A stretch of DNA of 64,000 nucleotides from Lichenihabitans psoromatis (GTDB lineage: Bacteria; Pseudomonadota; Alphaproteobacteria; Rhizobiales; Beijerinckiaceae): positions 186,001 through 250,000 of the forward strand of contig NZ_CP036515.1 of NCBI RefSeq assembly GCF_004323635.1. The letters are read 5' to 3'. Numbering within the stretch: the first letter of the stretch is position 1; each line of letters begins with the position of its first letter. Shown one piece after another: positions 53,992 to 64,000 of the stretch. Below the pieces are notes generated by a model. It was not told where the DNA came from. It worked only from the letters and a program-made list of their open reading frames with translations, and did not search any database. The position numbers and the translations under genes were made by a program.

Positions 53992-54927
53992 TTACGGCTC
54001 CTGTTCGAGGCGACGCCTCGCCTCGGCAAAGCTCGCGACCTGCTCGTCGGTGGGCATCACGGTCTTCAGGGCGAGCGCCTCCAAGGCGTCGTTGATGGCC
54101 GCGACGATCACGAGGCGCATGAACCATTTCTGATCCGCCGGAACGACGAACCACGGCGCCTGTTCGGTTGCGGTTGCGGCGATCGCTTCCTCGTAGGCCG
54201 CCATATAGTCGGTCCAATAGCCTCGTTCTTTCAGATCGCCGATGTCGAATTTCCAGTTTTTATCGGGATGGTCGAGGCGTTCGAGAAAGCGCTTCTTCTG
54301 CTCGTCTCGGCCGACATTCAGGAAGAACTTCAGCACGATCGTCCCTTGTCGTGCCAGATGCCGCTCGAAGCCTGCGATATCCTTCAAGCGATGATCCCAG
54401 AACTTCTTGCCGTCGATGAGCGATGGCGGCAGCCCCTGCTTTTCCAGGATGTCGGGGTGGACGCGGGTGACCAGCACCTCCTCATAATGCGAGCGGTTGA
54501 AAATGCCGATCATGCCGCGAGCCGGTAGTGCGCGATTGATCCGCCACAGAAAGTCATGCGCCAGATCCTCGGGGCCCGGCGCCTTGAAGGAGGTCACCTG
54601 AATCCCCTGTGGGTTGACCCCGGACATGACGTGTTTGATCGTGCCGTCCTTGCCGGCGGCGTCCATGGCCTGAAACACGATCAGCAGTGACCATGACGCA
54701 TTGGCGTAGAGCAGTTCCTGCAGGTCCGATAATCGCTGCACACCTTGTTGCAGCAACGCCTTGGCCTGCGACTTGTCGACGATGTCCGGCAGAGGGTCGT
54801 CGGTCGCGTAATGTTTCAGTTTGAAGTCCGCCCCATCCGTCACGCGAAATCGGTCGACGATCTTGCGGATCTGCTTCGGGCCGAGTTCGGCTGGCTGGAC
54901 CTCCGTGTCGGTGCTCGGATCGGGCAT
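53992..54927 (-). CDS. polyphosphate kinase 2 family protein
   Basis: A 311-residue PPK2-type kinase. Walker A is in FQAMDAAGKDGT (85-96), the Walker B-like FNRSHYEEVLVTRVHP near 150, and the lid arginine region near 170-200. PPK2 enzymes move phosphate between polyphosphate and nucleoside mono- or diphosphates; the class (AMP, ADP or GDP) is not decided by these motifs. Convergent with cobC (3-bp gap). Confidence 0.9.
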   Translation of the reverse strand: MPDPSTDTEVQPAELGPKQIRKIVDRFRVTDGADFKLKHYATDDPLPDIVDKSQAKALLQQGVQRLSDLQELLYANASWSLLIVFQAMDAAGKDGTIKHVMSGVNPQGIQVTSFKAPGPEDLAHDFLWRINRALPARGMIGIFNRSHYEEVLVTRVHPDILEKQGLPPSLIDGKKFWDHRLKDIAGFERHLARQGTIVLKFFLNVGRDEQKKRFLERLDHPDKNWKFDIGDLKERGYWTDYMAAYEEAIAATATEQAPWFVVPADQKWFMRLVIVAAINDALEALALKTVMPTDEQVASFAEARRRLEQEP

Positions 54928-55083
54928 GGTCTCGGTCTCTCCTGGTTACGGGCTAACCACAGCTTACGACATGGAAGCCATGGCGTGGCTGCGCTATTCT
55001 CGAACGGTTTCGCGGCGTATAGCTTGTGGGATCAACGACGCGACCGTCCCGGACCATCTGTCCGGGACCCGAAAGTGATCTCC

Positions 55084-56562
55084 ATGTTGGACGCCTCCTC
55101 CGGCCCATCCACCACCCCCCCGTTCGCCAAAATTCCGCCGACCCGAAACTTCCGAACCATCGCGCTCATCATCGCCAGCGCCATGTTCATGGAACAGCTG
55201 GACGCGACCGTCTTGACGACGGCCCTGCCGACGATGGCGCGCGATTTCGGCGTGACGGCGACGAGCATGAGCGTGGCGTTGACGTCCTATCTGCTGAGCC
55301 TCGCGATCTTCATCCCGGCCAGCGGCAAGGTGGCCGATCGCTTCGGCTCGCGTGTGGTGTTTCGCGGCGCGATCGTGGTGTTCACGTTGGGATCGATCTT
55401 CTGCGCGCAGGCCCCCAACCTGACCTTGCTGGTGCTGGCCCGCGTTTTCCAAGGGCTCGGCGGCGCCATGATGATGCCGGTCGGTCGGCTCGTGCTGCTC
55501 CGCAGCGTCGAGCGCCGCAACATGGTGTCGGCCATGTCCTGGTTGCTGGTGCCGGCCTTGATCGGGCCGATCATCGGGCCGCCTGTCGGCGGTTTCTTCG
55601 TGACCTATCTCGATTGGCGCTGGATTTTCTATATCAACGTGCCGATCGGTATTCTGGGGGTTGTCCTCGTCAGCTTGTTCATCGACGACGTCCCCGGCAT
55701 CTCGATCGGGCGCTTCGACACGCTCGGCATGCTGCTGTCCGGTGTATCGCTCGGCTGCCTTTTCTTCGGCTTCGAGATGACGAGCCACGCGGGCGAGGGC
55801 TGGGTCGTCCTCATGATGTTAACGATCGGCTTGGTGTCGGGCGCCCTCTACGTGCGGCATTCCCGCCGCGTGACCGACCCGATCCTCGATCTTTCCCTGA
55901 TGCAGGTGCCGAATTTCGGCCTCTCGGTCATCGCGGGCTCCTTGACGCGCATCACCCAGGGCGCTCAGCCCTTTCTGCTTCCGCTGATGCTGCAGATCGG
56001 CTTCGGCCTGTCGGCCGCCACCAGCGGCACGATCGTGATCGCCACCGCGATCGGCTCGATGTCGATGAAAGGGCTGGCGCCTCGCATCCTGCGGCGCTTC
56101 GGCTTCCGCACCAGCCTGATCGTGAACGGCATCGTGGCTAGCTTTGGCTATGCGATCTGTGCCGCCTTTCGGCCCGGCTGGCCGCATTGGGCCATGTTCG
56201 GGATCCTGGTCTTCTGCGGATTCTTCATGTCGTTTCAGTTCACCGGCTACAATACGGTGGCGTTCGACGAGATTTCCAATGCGCGGATGAGTTCGGCCAC
56301 GAGCTTCTACACGACGTTTCAGCAGCTCATGCTGTCTGTCGGGATCTGCGTCGCAGTGCTGGCTCTCCAAGGATCCATGGTGGCGCGCGGTCACACGACG
56401 CCGCAACTCGGCGACTTCTCGGCCGCGTTCCTGATCGTCACGGCGATCTCGTTGACCGCGACGATCTGGAACCTCCGTTTCTCACCCCATGCGGGCGCGG
56501 AGATCAGCGGCCATCGGTTGCAACAGCAATCCGCCACCGACGTGACGGATGCGATCGACTGA
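55084..56562 (+). CDS. MFS multidrug exporter, DHA2 (EmrB/QacA) family
   Basis: A 492-residue membrane exporter with about 14 helices. EQLDATVLTTALPTMARDFG is the typical start of helix 1 in this family; ADRFGSR forms loop 2-3 and LARVFQGLGGAMMMPVGRLV (split) is motif C-like. No EmrA-type adaptor is adjacent. I begin at ATG 55084 because the earlier frame is antisense to the PPK2 gene; the ribosome binding site is weak and the GTG at 55075 is possible. Confidence 0.88.
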   Translation: MLDASSGPSTTPPFAKIPPTRNFRTIALIIASAMFMEQLDATVLTTALPTMARDFGVTATSMSVALTSYLLSLAIFIPASGKVADRFGSRVVFRGAIVVFTLGSIFCAQAPNLTLLVLARVFQGLGGAMMMPVGRLVLLRSVERRNMVSAMSWLLVPALIGPIIGPPVGGFFVTYLDWRWIFYINVPIGILGVVLVSLFIDDVPGISIGRFDTLGMLLSGVSLGCLFFGFEMTSHAGEGWVVLMMLTIGLVSGALYVRHSRRVTDPILDLSLMQVPNFGLSVIAGSLTRITQGAQPFLLPLMLQIGFGLSAATSGTIVIATAIGSMSMKGLAPRILRRFGFRTSLIVNGIVASFGYAICAAFRPGWPHWAMFGILVFCGFFMSFQFTGYNTVAFDEISNARMSSATSFYTTFQQLMLSVGICVAVLALQGSMVARGHTTPQLGDFSAAFLIVTAISLTATIWNLRFSPHAGAEISGHRLQQQSATDVTDAID

Positions 56563-56575
56563 CACGACGATGCGT

Positions 56576-57442
56576 CTACTCGAGCGGAGCGACAGGCACA
56601 TCCTTACCGGCGGGCTTGCGCGCGGCCGACGATGCAGTCGCGGTCCCCTTGCTTTTGTCGTCCTGCTCGCGTGTTCCCGGCAAGCTCAGCGGATTGGTCA
56701 CGATGGACCGAACGGGCCTGTCGCCCGCCGGAGCCGCGACGGTCGGCGCCGATGCGGCGGGAGCGGAGACGGCGGGGGCCGAAACCACGGGCGTCGATGT
56801 CGCGGCTGGCGAAACCGACCCAGTTGCCGGAGCCGGTTGCTGATCGGGCGCCGCCAGGGGCGATGTTTCGATCGGGGATGACCGCGCGGGCTCGGGCGTG
56901 CGCTCGACCACACGCGGGGCGCGTTTGACGCGCGGCGGCCGTGGCTGCGCCGGGACCGGCAGTTCATGACCCTGGCTGGCGTTCGGTGGCTGCTGGTTGG
57001 TGTCGTCGTTGCCGCCCCCGAACAGCCGCGTGAACATGTTAGGCTGATTATCCTCGCTGGGGATCTGAGCGGGCGGCACCGGGCCGCGCGGGATCGTCGG
57101 ATCGATGTTGCGACGGAAAGCGCGACGATCGTCCATCACGAACCGCTGGAGAATTTCACCATTGTCGGCGCTGACGACCAGCCGCTCGCGCCGACCGCGA
57201 CGGTCGACAACATCGGCCAAGTAGACGCCTTCGTTGCGGACCGGCGGCGCCAGCGGTCGGAACCCCTTATCGATCACGGACCCTGCTGCATCGTCGGCCG
57301 ACAGGCGCGGCTGATCCCAAAAGAATTGCGCGCTGGCCGGCTTCGGCGCCAACACGCCGCCCAGAAGAGCGGCCCAACTCGCGATCAACACCAGCTTCAC
57401 GGTCTTGCCGGACAGGTCAGAGACCCGGGCACCATCACGCAT
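56576..57442 (-). CDS. secreted low-complexity Pro/Ala-rich protein
   Basis: A 288-residue exported protein I do not recognise. Signal peptide to about residue 38 (hydrophobic LVLIASWAALLGGVL, then ASA-Q). A small folded region follows (about 60-110: GVYLADVVDRRGRRERLVVSA, split, and EILQRFVMDD), then a long Pro/Ala/Thr/Ser-rich tail with degenerate SAP repeats (VVSAPAVSAPAASAP). The tail resembles wall-spanning spacers. It is monocistronic. Confidence 0.65.
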   Translation of the reverse strand: MRDGARVSDLSGKTVKLVLIASWAALLGGVLAPKPASAQFFWDQPRLSADDAAGSVIDKGFRPLAPPVRNEGVYLADVVDRRGRRERLVVSADNGEILQRFVMDDRRAFRRNIDPTIPRGPVPPAQIPSEDNQPNMFTRLFGGGNDDTNQQPPNASQGHELPVPAQPRPPRVKRAPRVVERTPEPARSSPIETSPLAAPDQQPAPATGSVSPAATSTPVVSAPAVSAPAASAPTVAAPAGDRPVRSIVTNPLSLPGTREQDDKSKGTATASSAARKPAGKDVPVAPLE

Positions 57443-57537
57443 CCGTCACTCCATCGGCCGCGCCTCAATCCCACGGTGGGGCAGCACGGCAGTTCACCAC
57501 AAGCGTTGACGATTCATTACGGCGAGGATGCGACGGT

Positions 57538-58602
57538 TCATCGAGCCCCGCCGGCAATACGGATAAAATCGTCGACCTCTTGCTCGAGCGTCTCGAAGGA
57601 GCAGACAAGCCGGATGAAAACCTCACCGGCGCGTGGCACGTCGTCGGCCGATAGCCCAAGGGCGTCCCACTCGTAATAATGGGCGCCGGCCTGCTTCAAC
57701 GCCGCGTCGATGTCTCCAGGCAGAACGGCGAAGATCTCGTTGGCCTGCCGGCTCCAAGGCAGACGGATCCCCGCAATTTCGATCAGGCCGTCGGCCAGCC
57801 GTTTCGCCATCCGGTTGGCGTGACGGGCGAGATCGAGCCAATGGTCGTCGGCCAGATAGGCATCCATCTGGGCGCCGAGGAAACGCCCTTTCGACAGGGT
57901 GTGGCCGGCGCGCTTGCGTTGAATCTCGAGGATTTCGGCCTTGCCCGGATCAAAGGCGATAATGGCCTCGCAGGCCAGAGCGCCGTTTTTCGTCGCCCCG
58001 AACGACAGGATGTCGACACCCGCTTTCCAGGTCATTTCGGCGGGCGTAGAGCGCAGGTCGACCAGAGCATTGGCAAAGCGCGCGCCATCCATATGGACCG
58101 AGAGGCCGGCGCCCCGCGCGACCTCGGCCAGAGCGCCGATCTCCTCGCAGGCATAGGCCGTGCCCGATTCGGTCGCCTGCGACAGACTGAGGGTTGCGGC
58201 GTGCACATGCCGCGTGCCGCCGCGCGGAAAGCGCGCCAGCGTTTCGGTCAGAGCCCGTGCGGTCATCTTGCCGCCCGGCCCCGCAACACCGATCAATTTG
58301 CCACCGGCCGTGAAAAATTCCGGCGCGCCGCATTCCTCATCGTTGATATGCGCCATGTCATGGCAGAACACGCCGCCCCACGGCGGCGTGACGGTCGCGA
58401 GCGACAAGGCATTGGCGGCCGTGCCGGTCGTCATCAACAACACCGACAGCTTGCGCTCGAACAGATCTTCGAGCCGCCGAACCGCCGATTGCGTCCAACG
58501 GTCGGACCCATAGGTGCCCTCGCGTCCCGCCCGCGCCGCCACGGCGATCGCTTCGACGATCGGGGCGCTCGCCCCAACCACATTATCGCTTCCAAATTCC
58601 AT
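57538..58602 (-). CDS. low-specificity L-threonine aldolase
   Basis: A 354-residue PLP enzyme splitting L-threonine (and allo-threonine) to glycine and acetaldehyde. MEFGSDNVVGASAPI matches the family start; Asp172 in HMDGARFANAL and the PLP lysine Lys205 in FGATKNGA are present. Beta-hydroxy-amino-acid specificity is not set by sequence. I place the start at 58602 rather than 58644 or 58710 because the preceding residues are unlike the family. Confidence 0.9.
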   Translation of the reverse strand: MEFGSDNVVGASAPIVEAIAVAARAGREGTYGSDRWTQSAVRRLEDLFERKLSVLLMTTGTAANALSLATVTPPWGGVFCHDMAHINDEECGAPEFFTAGGKLIGVAGPGGKMTARALTETLARFPRGGTRHVHAATLSLSQATESGTAYACEEIGALAEVARGAGLSVHMDGARFANALVDLRSTPAEMTWKAGVDILSFGATKNGALACEAIIAFDPGKAEILEIQRKRAGHTLSKGRFLGAQMDAYLADDHWLDLARHANRMAKRLADGLIEIAGIRLPWSRQANEIFAVLPGDIDAALKQAGAHYYEWDALGLSADDVPRAGEVFIRLVCSFETLEQEVDDFIRIAGGAR

Positions 58603-58666
58603 TCTGTGCCCGCCGCGTGTTTCGAGATTGGCGCCAAGCATCATGCACGGGCGACGGTGTCCAGCC

Positions 58667-58876
58667 TCAAGCCTTTTTGAGCGCTTCGGCTTTATGAGCC
58701 GCCTTGGCACCGGTCTTGTCGCTCTTGACCAGAAACTCCGGATTTTCGGGCGAGGCCGCCACCTTGTGGGTTTTGATCTTGGTCGGTTTGGTGAGCTTTT
58801 TTTCCACCGTTCCGGTGACCTCGCCCTGCGAGGACGACCAGGTGACCTTGTCGCCGGCTTTCGGTTCTTTCGTCAT
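58667..58876 (-). CDS. HVA1/DUF2945 (TUDOR-like) small protein
   Basis: A 69-residue basic protein: KAGDKVTWSSSQGEVTGTVEKKLT, split here, then a lysine-rich stretch and NPEFLVKSDKTGAKAAHK. This matches the DUF2945 'hypervirulence-associated TUDOR domain' family, whose members are small and of unknown role. AGGAGG-type sequence precedes the ATG. It is monocistronic. Confidence 0.85.
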   Translation of the reverse strand: MTKEPKAGDKVTWSSSQGEVTGTVEKKLTKPTKIKTHKVAASPENPEFLVKSDKTGAKAAHKAEALKKA

Positions 58877-59035
58877 GATGGACCTCCTGAAAGACCAGTC
58901 AAACCGTCGATGCGCCAGCCGGTTCCGCGCGCAGATCCAAGCCCCGCAGCCGATAGCGTCGCACGGCTGTCGCCGTGCGTCGTTTTATTCGTGCGGACCG
59001 TCTTGTGCCACACATGTGATGCTGTAAAAGTCGAA

Positions 59036-59050
59036 GTCCTGATTTAGGAC
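59036..59050. promoter_or_regulatory. inverted repeat in the gltB leader
   Basis: GTCCT-GATTT-AGGAC, a perfect 5-bp dyad, with a further AGGAC directly after it (59051-59055). A second small dyad CCTCT...AGAGG is at 59079-59095. They lie in the 276-bp region before gltB and may take part in its nitrogen control. Confidence 0.3.
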
Positions 59051-59152
59051 AGGACTACTGACCATTTCGGCTGACGGGCCTCTTCGACGGAGAGGGGCGG
59101 TGAGCGCGACATGTCAGGCGGCCCTGTCCCATGAGCCATGGGGGCAACGTCG

Positions 59153-62100
59153 ATGAGCGAGAGCAGAGCAGCGGAACTTGCGGTCTTGATGACCACGCAG
59201 GCCGACGCCAAACGCGTCGCTGGTTCGGCAAAGACCCCGCCTGTGGTGCCGATGTACCGTGATCCCGGCTTGCCGGCCGCGCAAGGTCTTTATGATCCGG
59301 CACGCGAGCACGATGCCTGCGGCGTCGGCTTCGTGGCGCATATGAAGAACCAGAAGTCCCATTCCATCGTGAAGATGGGGCTCGAGATCCTGCTCAATCT
59401 GGATCATCGCGGTGCGGTCGGGGCCGATGCTCATGGCGGCGATGGCTGCGGCATGTTGGTGCAGATCCCGCATGACTTCTTCTGGTCCGAAGCCGAGCGG
59501 CTGGGCTTCTCGCTGCCGGAACCCGGTCACTACGCGATCGGCTTCATGTTCCTGCCGCGCGATGCGGGCGGGCGCGCCCTGATCGAAGACATCATCAGCC
59601 AAGTTGTCGCCGACGAAGGTCAGGTGCTGCTCGGCTGGCGCGACGTGCCGACCGACAGTTCCTGCCTCGGCGAAAGCATCAAGGCGAGCGAACCCGTGTG
59701 CCGGCAGGTGTTCATCGGGCGTGGCGAGGGCATCACGGATGATGCGACCTTCGAGCGACGACTGTTCATTCTCCGCAAGGTCATATCGGGAAATGTCTAC
59801 AAGCTGACCGACGAGCGCGTGCGTGGCTTCTACCCCGTCTCGATGTCGTCGCGTACGCTCGTCTACAAGGGCCTTCTGCTGGCGACGCGTCTCGGCGCCT
59901 ATTATGCCGACCTGACCGACGAGCGGTTCACCTCGGCGCTGGCGCTCGTGCATCAGCGTTTCTCGACCAACACGTTCCCGGCTTGGTCGCTCGCCCATCC
60001 CTACCGGATGGTCGCCCATAATGGCGAGATCAACACGCTGCGCGGCAACGTCAACTGGATGGCGGCTCGCCAAGCGTCGGTCGAATCGGTGCTGTTCGGC
60101 AAGGACATCTCGAAGCTCTGGCCGATTTCCTACGAAGGCCAGTCCGATACCGCCTGTTTCGACAATGCGCTCGAGTTCTTGGTCGAGGGTGGCTATTCGC
60201 TCGCCCATGCCATGATGATGCTGATCCCGGAAGCTTGGGCCGGCAATCCGCTGATGGAAGAGGATCGGCGCGCGTTCTACGAATATCACGCGGCCTTGAT
60301 GGAGCCGTGGGACGGACCGGCGGCAGTCGCCTTTACGGATGGCGTGCAGATTGGTGCGACGCTCGACCGGAACGGCCTCCGGCCGGCGCGCTACCTCGTG
60401 ACCGACGACGACCTCGTGATCCTGGCGTCGGAAATGGGCGTGCTGCCGATCCCGCAGGAGAAGATCGTCAAGAAGTGGCGGCTGCAGCCGGGCAAGATGC
60501 TGCTGGTCGATCTCGAACAGGGCCGCATCATCTCGGACGACGAGATGAAGAGCCAGGTTGCCGCCTCGCACCCCTATCGGGAGTGGCTGAGCCGCACGCA
60601 GATCGTGCTGGAAGATATGCAGCCGGTGGAAGCCCGCGCGGCCCGGACGGACGTGTCGCTGCTCGATAAGCAGCAGGCGTTCGGCTATACGCAGGAGGAT
60701 CTGACGACCCTGTTGGCCCCGATGGCCGCGACGGGCCAGGAAGCCATGGGCTCGATGGGCACCGACACGCCGATCTCGGCTTTGTCGGACAAGCCGAAGC
60801 TGCTCTACACCTATTTCAAGCAGAATTTCGCGCAGGTCACGAACCCGCCGATCGACCCGATCCGCGAGGAACTCGTCATGAGCCTCGTGTCGTTCATCGG
60901 TCCGCGCCCGAACATCTTCGATCTCGAGGGCAATTCGAGCAAGAAGCGGCTTGAAGTGCGCCAGCCCATCCTGACCAACGACGATCTCGAGAAGATCCGC
61001 TGCATCGGGTTTCTGGAAGAGGCGTTCGACACGAAGACGCTGGACACCACCTATGCGGTCAAGCACGGCGCCGAGGGGATGGAAGCCATCCTGCAGCGCC
61101 TCTGCGAGCGGGCCGAGGCCGCCGTGCATGGCGGCTATAACATCATCATCCTGTCGGACCGGATGATGGGGCCGGACCGCATCCCGATCCCGGCTTTGCT
61201 GGCGACCGCCGCGGTTCACCATCACCTGATCCGCAAGGGACTTCGCACGTCGGTCGGCCTCGTGGTCGAAACCGGTGAAGCGCGCGAGATTCATCATTTC
61301 GCCTGCCTTGCCGGCTACGGCGCCGAGGCCATCAACCCCTATCTGGCGTTCGAGACCCTCACGGCGCTCGCGATCGAATTCCCCGAGGAGATCGACGGCA
61401 CCGAGGCCGTGAAGCGGTTCATCAAGTCGATCGACAAGGGCTTGCTGAAGGTCATGTCCAAGATGGGCATCTCGACCTACCAATCCTATTGCGGCGCGCA
61501 GATTTTCGATGCGGTCGGGCTGGCCGACAGTTTCATCGATCAATATTTCCGGGGCACCGCGACCATGATCGGCGGCATTGGCTTGGCCGAAATCGCTCGT
61601 GAAACGGCGCGGCGTCACGCCGATGCCTTTGGCGACGCTCCGATTTATCGCAACGCGCTCGATGTCGGCGGCGATTATGCCTATCGCATCCGGGGCGAAG
61701 CACATTCGTGGTCGCCGCAGACCGTGTCGCTGCTGCAGCATGCCGTGCGCGGTAACAGCCAGGACAAGTATCGGGCCTATGCCAAGCTGATGAACGAGCA
61801 GGACGAGCGCCTGCTGACCGTGCGCGGGCTGTTCCGCGTGAAAGGCGCGGCCGAGGACGGCCGCACCCCGGTTCCGATCGAGGAGGTCGAGACCGCAGCC
61901 GAGATCGTCAAGCGCTTCTCGACCGGCGCCATGTCGTATGGCTCGATCTCGCGCGAGGCCCATACCACGCTGGCGATCGCCATGAACCGGATCGGTGGCA
62001 AGTCGAACACCGGCGAGGGGGGCGAGGAATCCGATCGCTTCAAGCCGATGGCGAACGGCGACAGCATGCGCTCGGCCATCAAGCAGGTGGCGTCGGGGCG

Positions 62101-63907
62101 CTTTGGTGTCACGACCGAATATCTCGTCAATTCCGACATGATGCAGATCAAGATGGCGCAGGGCGCGAAGCCCGGCGAAGGCGGTCAATTGCCCGGCCAC
62201 AAGGTCGATGCGATCATCGCCAAGGTGCGTCATTCGACGGCCGGCGTCGGCCTGATCTCGCCGCCGCCCCATCATGACATCTATTCGATCGAGGATCTGG
62301 CGCAGCTCGTCTACGACTTGAAGAACGTCAATCCGGAGGCGCTCGTTTCGGTCAAGCTGGTGTCGGAAGTCGGCGTCGGCACGGTCGCGGCGGGTGTCGC
62401 CAAGGCGCGCGCCGACCATGTGACGATCGCCGGCTTCGAGGGCGGCACAGGGGCGTCGCCGCTCACCTCGATCAAGCATGCCGGCAGCCCGTGGGAGATC
62501 GGCCTCGCCGAAACCCACCAGACGCTGGTGCTGAACCGTCTCCGCTCACGCATCACCGTGCAGGTCGATGGCGGCATCCGCACGGGGCGCGACGTCGTCG
62601 TCGGCGCTCTGCTCGGCGCCGACGAATTCGGCTGTGCAACCGCGCCGCTGATCGCGGCTGGCTGCATCATGATGCGGAAGTGCCATCTCAACACCTGCCC
62701 GGTCGGGGTCGCGACCCAGGACCCGGTTCTCCGCAAGCGTTTCGTCGGCTTGCCCGAACACGTCATCAATTACTTCTTCTTCGTGGCCGAGGAAGTGCGT
62801 GAGTTGATGGCCGCGATGGGCTATCGCCGGTTCGACGAGATGATCGGCCAGATGCAGATGCTCGATCGCGAAACCGCGATGGATCACTGGAAGGCGAATG
62901 GCCTGGACTTCAGCAAGCTGTTCCACAAGCCGGATGCGCCCGAGGGCGTCGGCATCCGCTGCACCGAGACGCAGAACCACAATCTCGGCAAGGTGCTGGA
63001 TCAGACGCTGATTGCCGAGACGGCCGAAGCGGTGGCCAATCGCACGCCGATCGTGGTGCAGAAGACGATCGCCAACACGGACCGCACCACCGGGGCGATG
63101 CTGTCGGGCGCAATCGTCAAGCGTTACGGTCACGCCGGGCTGCCGAGCGACACGATCCACATCAAGTTCGACGGCACCGCCGGGCAGAGCTTTGGCGCCT
63201 TCGTGGCCAATGGTGTGACGCTGGAACTCGAGGGCGAGGCCAACGACTATGTCGGCAAGGGCCTCTCGGGCGGCAAGATCATCATCTATCCGCCGAAAGC
63301 CGCGACCCAGATCGTCCCCGAGCAATCGATCATCGTGGGTAATACGGTTCTGTATGGCGCGATTTCGGGCGAGTGCTACTTCCGGGGCGTCGCGGGCGAG
63401 CGCTTCGCGGTGCGGAACTCCGGCGCGATCGCGGTCGTCGAAGGCACCGGCGATCATGGCTGCGAGTATATGACGGGCGGCATCGTCGTGGTGATCGGCG
63501 AAACCGGGCGCAATTTTGCGGCCGGAATGTCGGGTGGCATCGCCTATGTGCTCGACCAGGATGGCTCCTTCGCCAAGCGGTGCAACATGGCGATGGTCGA
63601 TCTCGAACCGATCGAAGCCGAAGAGGACGCCAACGAGCGGTTCTACCACCAGAGCAACGACCTGCAGTTCCCGCGCCCTGTCGACATCATGTCCGACATG
63701 ACGCGATATGATGCGGAGCGGCTGCGTCAACTGGTGGCCAACCATGCGCGTTTGACCGGCTCAACCAAAGCGAAAGCATTGCTGGACGACTGGGCGGCGG
63801 TGTTGCCCCACTTCAAAAAGGTCATGCCGACCGACTATCGTCGCGCGCTGGCCGAACTGGCGCCGCAGATGCAGAGCCGGCCCGTGTTGGCCGTGGCGGG
63901 GGAATAG
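59153..63907 (+). CDS. gltB: glutamate synthase (NADPH) large subunit
   Basis: A roughly 1584-residue GOGAT alpha subunit producing two glutamates from glutamine and 2-oxoglutarate. A propeptide of about 55 residues ends before the nucleophile Cys56 in EHDACGVGF. Then come the glutaminase domain, the FMN (beta-alpha)8 domain (GEGGEESDR and [10 protein letters not shown], split), the 3Fe-4S ligands CHLNTCPVG (62684-62703 region) and the C-terminal beta-helix. GGGGG 8 nt upstream supports ATG 59153; 59138 is an alternative. gltD follows after 5 bp. Confidence 0.97.
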   Translation: MSESRAAELAVLMTTQADAKRVAGSAKTPPVVPMYRDPGLPAAQGLYDPAREHDACGVGFVAHMKNQKSHSIVKMGLEILLNLDHRGAVGADAHGGDGCGMLVQIPHDFFWSEAERLGFSLPEPGHYAIGFMFLPRDAGGRALIEDIISQVVADEGQVLLGWRDVPTDSSCLGESIKASEPVCRQVFIGRGEGITDDATFERRLFILRKVISGNVYKLTDERVRGFYPVSMSSRTLVYKGLLLATRLGAYYADLTDERFTSALALVHQRFSTNTFPAWSLAHPYRMVAHNGEINTLRGNVNWMAARQASVESVLFGKDISKLWPISYEGQSDTACFDNALEFLVEGGYSLAHAMMMLIPEAWAGNPLMEEDRRAFYEYHAALMEPWDGPAAVAFTDGVQIGATLDRNGLRPARYLVTDDDLVILASEMGVLPIPQEKIVKKWRLQPGKMLLVDLEQGRIISDDEMKSQVAASHPYREWLSRTQIVLEDMQPVEARAARTDVSLLDKQQAFGYTQEDLTTLLAPMAATGQEAMGSMGTDTPISALSDKPKLLYTYFKQNFAQVTNPPIDPIREELVMSLVSFIGPRPNIFDLEGNSSKKRLEVRQPILTNDDLEKIRCIGFLEEAFDTKTLDTTYAVKHGAEGMEAILQRLCERAEAAVHGGYNIIILSDRMMGPDRIPIPALLATAAVHHHLIRKGLRTSVGLVVETGEAREIHHFACLAGYGAEAINPYLAFETLTALAIEFPEEIDGTEAVKRFIKSIDKGLLKVMSKMGISTYQSYCGAQIFDAVGLADSFIDQYFRGTATMIGGIGLAEIARETARRHADAFGDAPIYRNALDVGGDYAYRIRGEAHSWSPQTVSLLQHAVRGNSQDKYRAYAKLMNEQDERLLTVRGLFRVKGAAEDGRTPVPIEEVETAAEIVKRFSTGAMSYGSISREAHTTLAIAMNRIGGKSNTGEGGEESDRFKPMANGDSMRSAIKQVASGRFGVTTEYLVNSDMMQIKMAQGAKPGEGGQLPGHKVDAIIAKVRHSTAGVGLISPPPHHDIYSIEDLAQLVYDLKNVNPEALVSVKLVSEVGVGTVAAGVAKARADHVTIAGFEGGTGASPLTSIKHAGSPWEIGLAETHQTLVLNRLRSRITVQVDGGIRTGRDVVVGALLGADEFGCATAPLIAAGCIMMRKCHLNTCPVGVATQDPVLRKRFVGLPEHVINYFFFVAEEVRELMAAMGYRRFDEMIGQMQMLDRETAMDHWKANGLDFSKLFHKPDAPEGVGIRCTETQNHNLGKVLDQTLIAETAEAVANRTPIVVQKTIANTDRTTGAMLSGAIVKRYGHAGLPSDTIHIKFDGTAGQSFGAFVANGVTLELEGEANDYVGKGLSGGKIIIYPPKAATQIVPEQSIIVGNTVLYGAISGECYFRGVAGERFAVRNSGAIAVVEGTGDHGCEYMTGGIVVVIGETGRNFAAGMSGGIAYVLDQDGSFAKRCNMAMVDLEPIEAEEDANERFYHQSNDLQFPRPVDIMSDMTRYDAERLRQLVANHARLTGSTKAKALLDDWAAVLPHFKKVMPTDYRRALAELAPQMQSRPVLAVAGE

Positions 63908-63912
63908 AGCTG

Positions 63913-64000
63913 ATGGGTAAGGTCACCGGCTTCATCGAGATCGATCGGCACGATCGGCGCTATGCGCCGGCTTCCGATCGCATCCGCCACTACAAGGAAT
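63913..64000 (+). CDS. gltD: glutamate synthase small subunit, 5' part
   Basis: The frame MGKVTGFIEIDRHDR followed by RYAPASDRIRHYKE is the conserved N-terminus of GltD, the FAD/Fe-S beta subunit that passes electrons from NADPH to GltB. Only 29 codons are inside the window; the gene runs off the right end. It starts 5 bp after the gltB stop, so the two are one operon. Confidence 0.93.
   Translation, partial: MGKVTGFIEIDRHDRRYAPASDRIRHYKE

Noticed and set aside
59114..62518. 1134-codon minus-strand frame opposite gltB
   Set aside because: Shadow frame: the plus strand encodes an intact glutamate synthase with all ligands. The minus translation is a His/Arg/Asp mixture without fold signs.

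Overview
The window is gene-dense, about 63% GC chromosomal DNA with no rRNA, tRNA, insertion sequence, prophage or CRISPR that I can see. The gene set points to an alphaproteobacterium of the Hyphomicrobiales (rhizobial or methylobacterial type). The evidence is an F0 ATP synthase operon atpI-atpB-atpE-atpF'-atpF separated from F1, an Entner-Doudoroff kdgK-eda pair, an aerobic-type cobalamin cluster (cobO, cobQ, cobD, cobC), an AtpI of the alphaproteobacterial type, and several small families common in this order (DUF3297, DUF6460, DUF2188, CsbD, HVA1/DUF2945). I cannot name the species from sequence alone.

Layout. 1-2871 (minus): a small hypothetical gene, then an overlapping selO-trhO-slyX operon. 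2999-4618: kdgK-eda. 4625-9723: EamA exporter, membrane diguanylate cyclase, cold-shock protein, DUF2188, a PhnD-like protein without signal peptide and a lytic transglycosylase. 9823-13288: CsbD, prfC, SulP transporter. 13471-17797: RND pump and its adaptor. 18017-19425: SDR plus GNAT. 19462-24710 (minus): pheT, pheS, rplT, rpmI and a secreted C13-type cysteine peptidase. 25064-27785: F0 ATP synthase operon with a good sigma70-type promoter and two internal hairpins. 27885-33176: a small membrane protein missed by simple ORF calling, a lipoprotein, dapF-mtaB, uppP and an OlsB-like acyltransferase. 33360-39736: hybrid histidine kinase, arsR-SDR, comM, DUF3297 and an XRE/cupin regulator with a GNAT partner. 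39742-42577: divergent FAD oxidoreductase and Rieske oxygenase. 42625-47991: glutamate-receptor-like ion channel, pstS, a frameshifted MFS (phosphate?) permease and an intact CitA-like MFS symporter. 48456-53988: glmM and the cobalamin genes. 53992-58876: PPK2, a DHA2 exporter, a low-complexity secreted protein, threonine aldolase and HVA1. 59153-end: gltB and the beginning of gltD.

Most of the window is housekeeping: translation (prfC, pheST, rplT, rpmI, mtaB, trhO), energy (atp), nitrogen assimilation (gltBD), cell wall (uppP, glmM, dapF) and cofactor synthesis (cob). The less ordinary parts are the channel/pstS/broken-permease block, the C13 peptidase, the palindromes near eamA and the XRE gene, the hairpins that bracket atpB-atpE, the structured leader of sulP, and the undocumented 57-residue membrane protein. 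I found no convincing wholly new multi-gene system; the findings list is graded accordingly.
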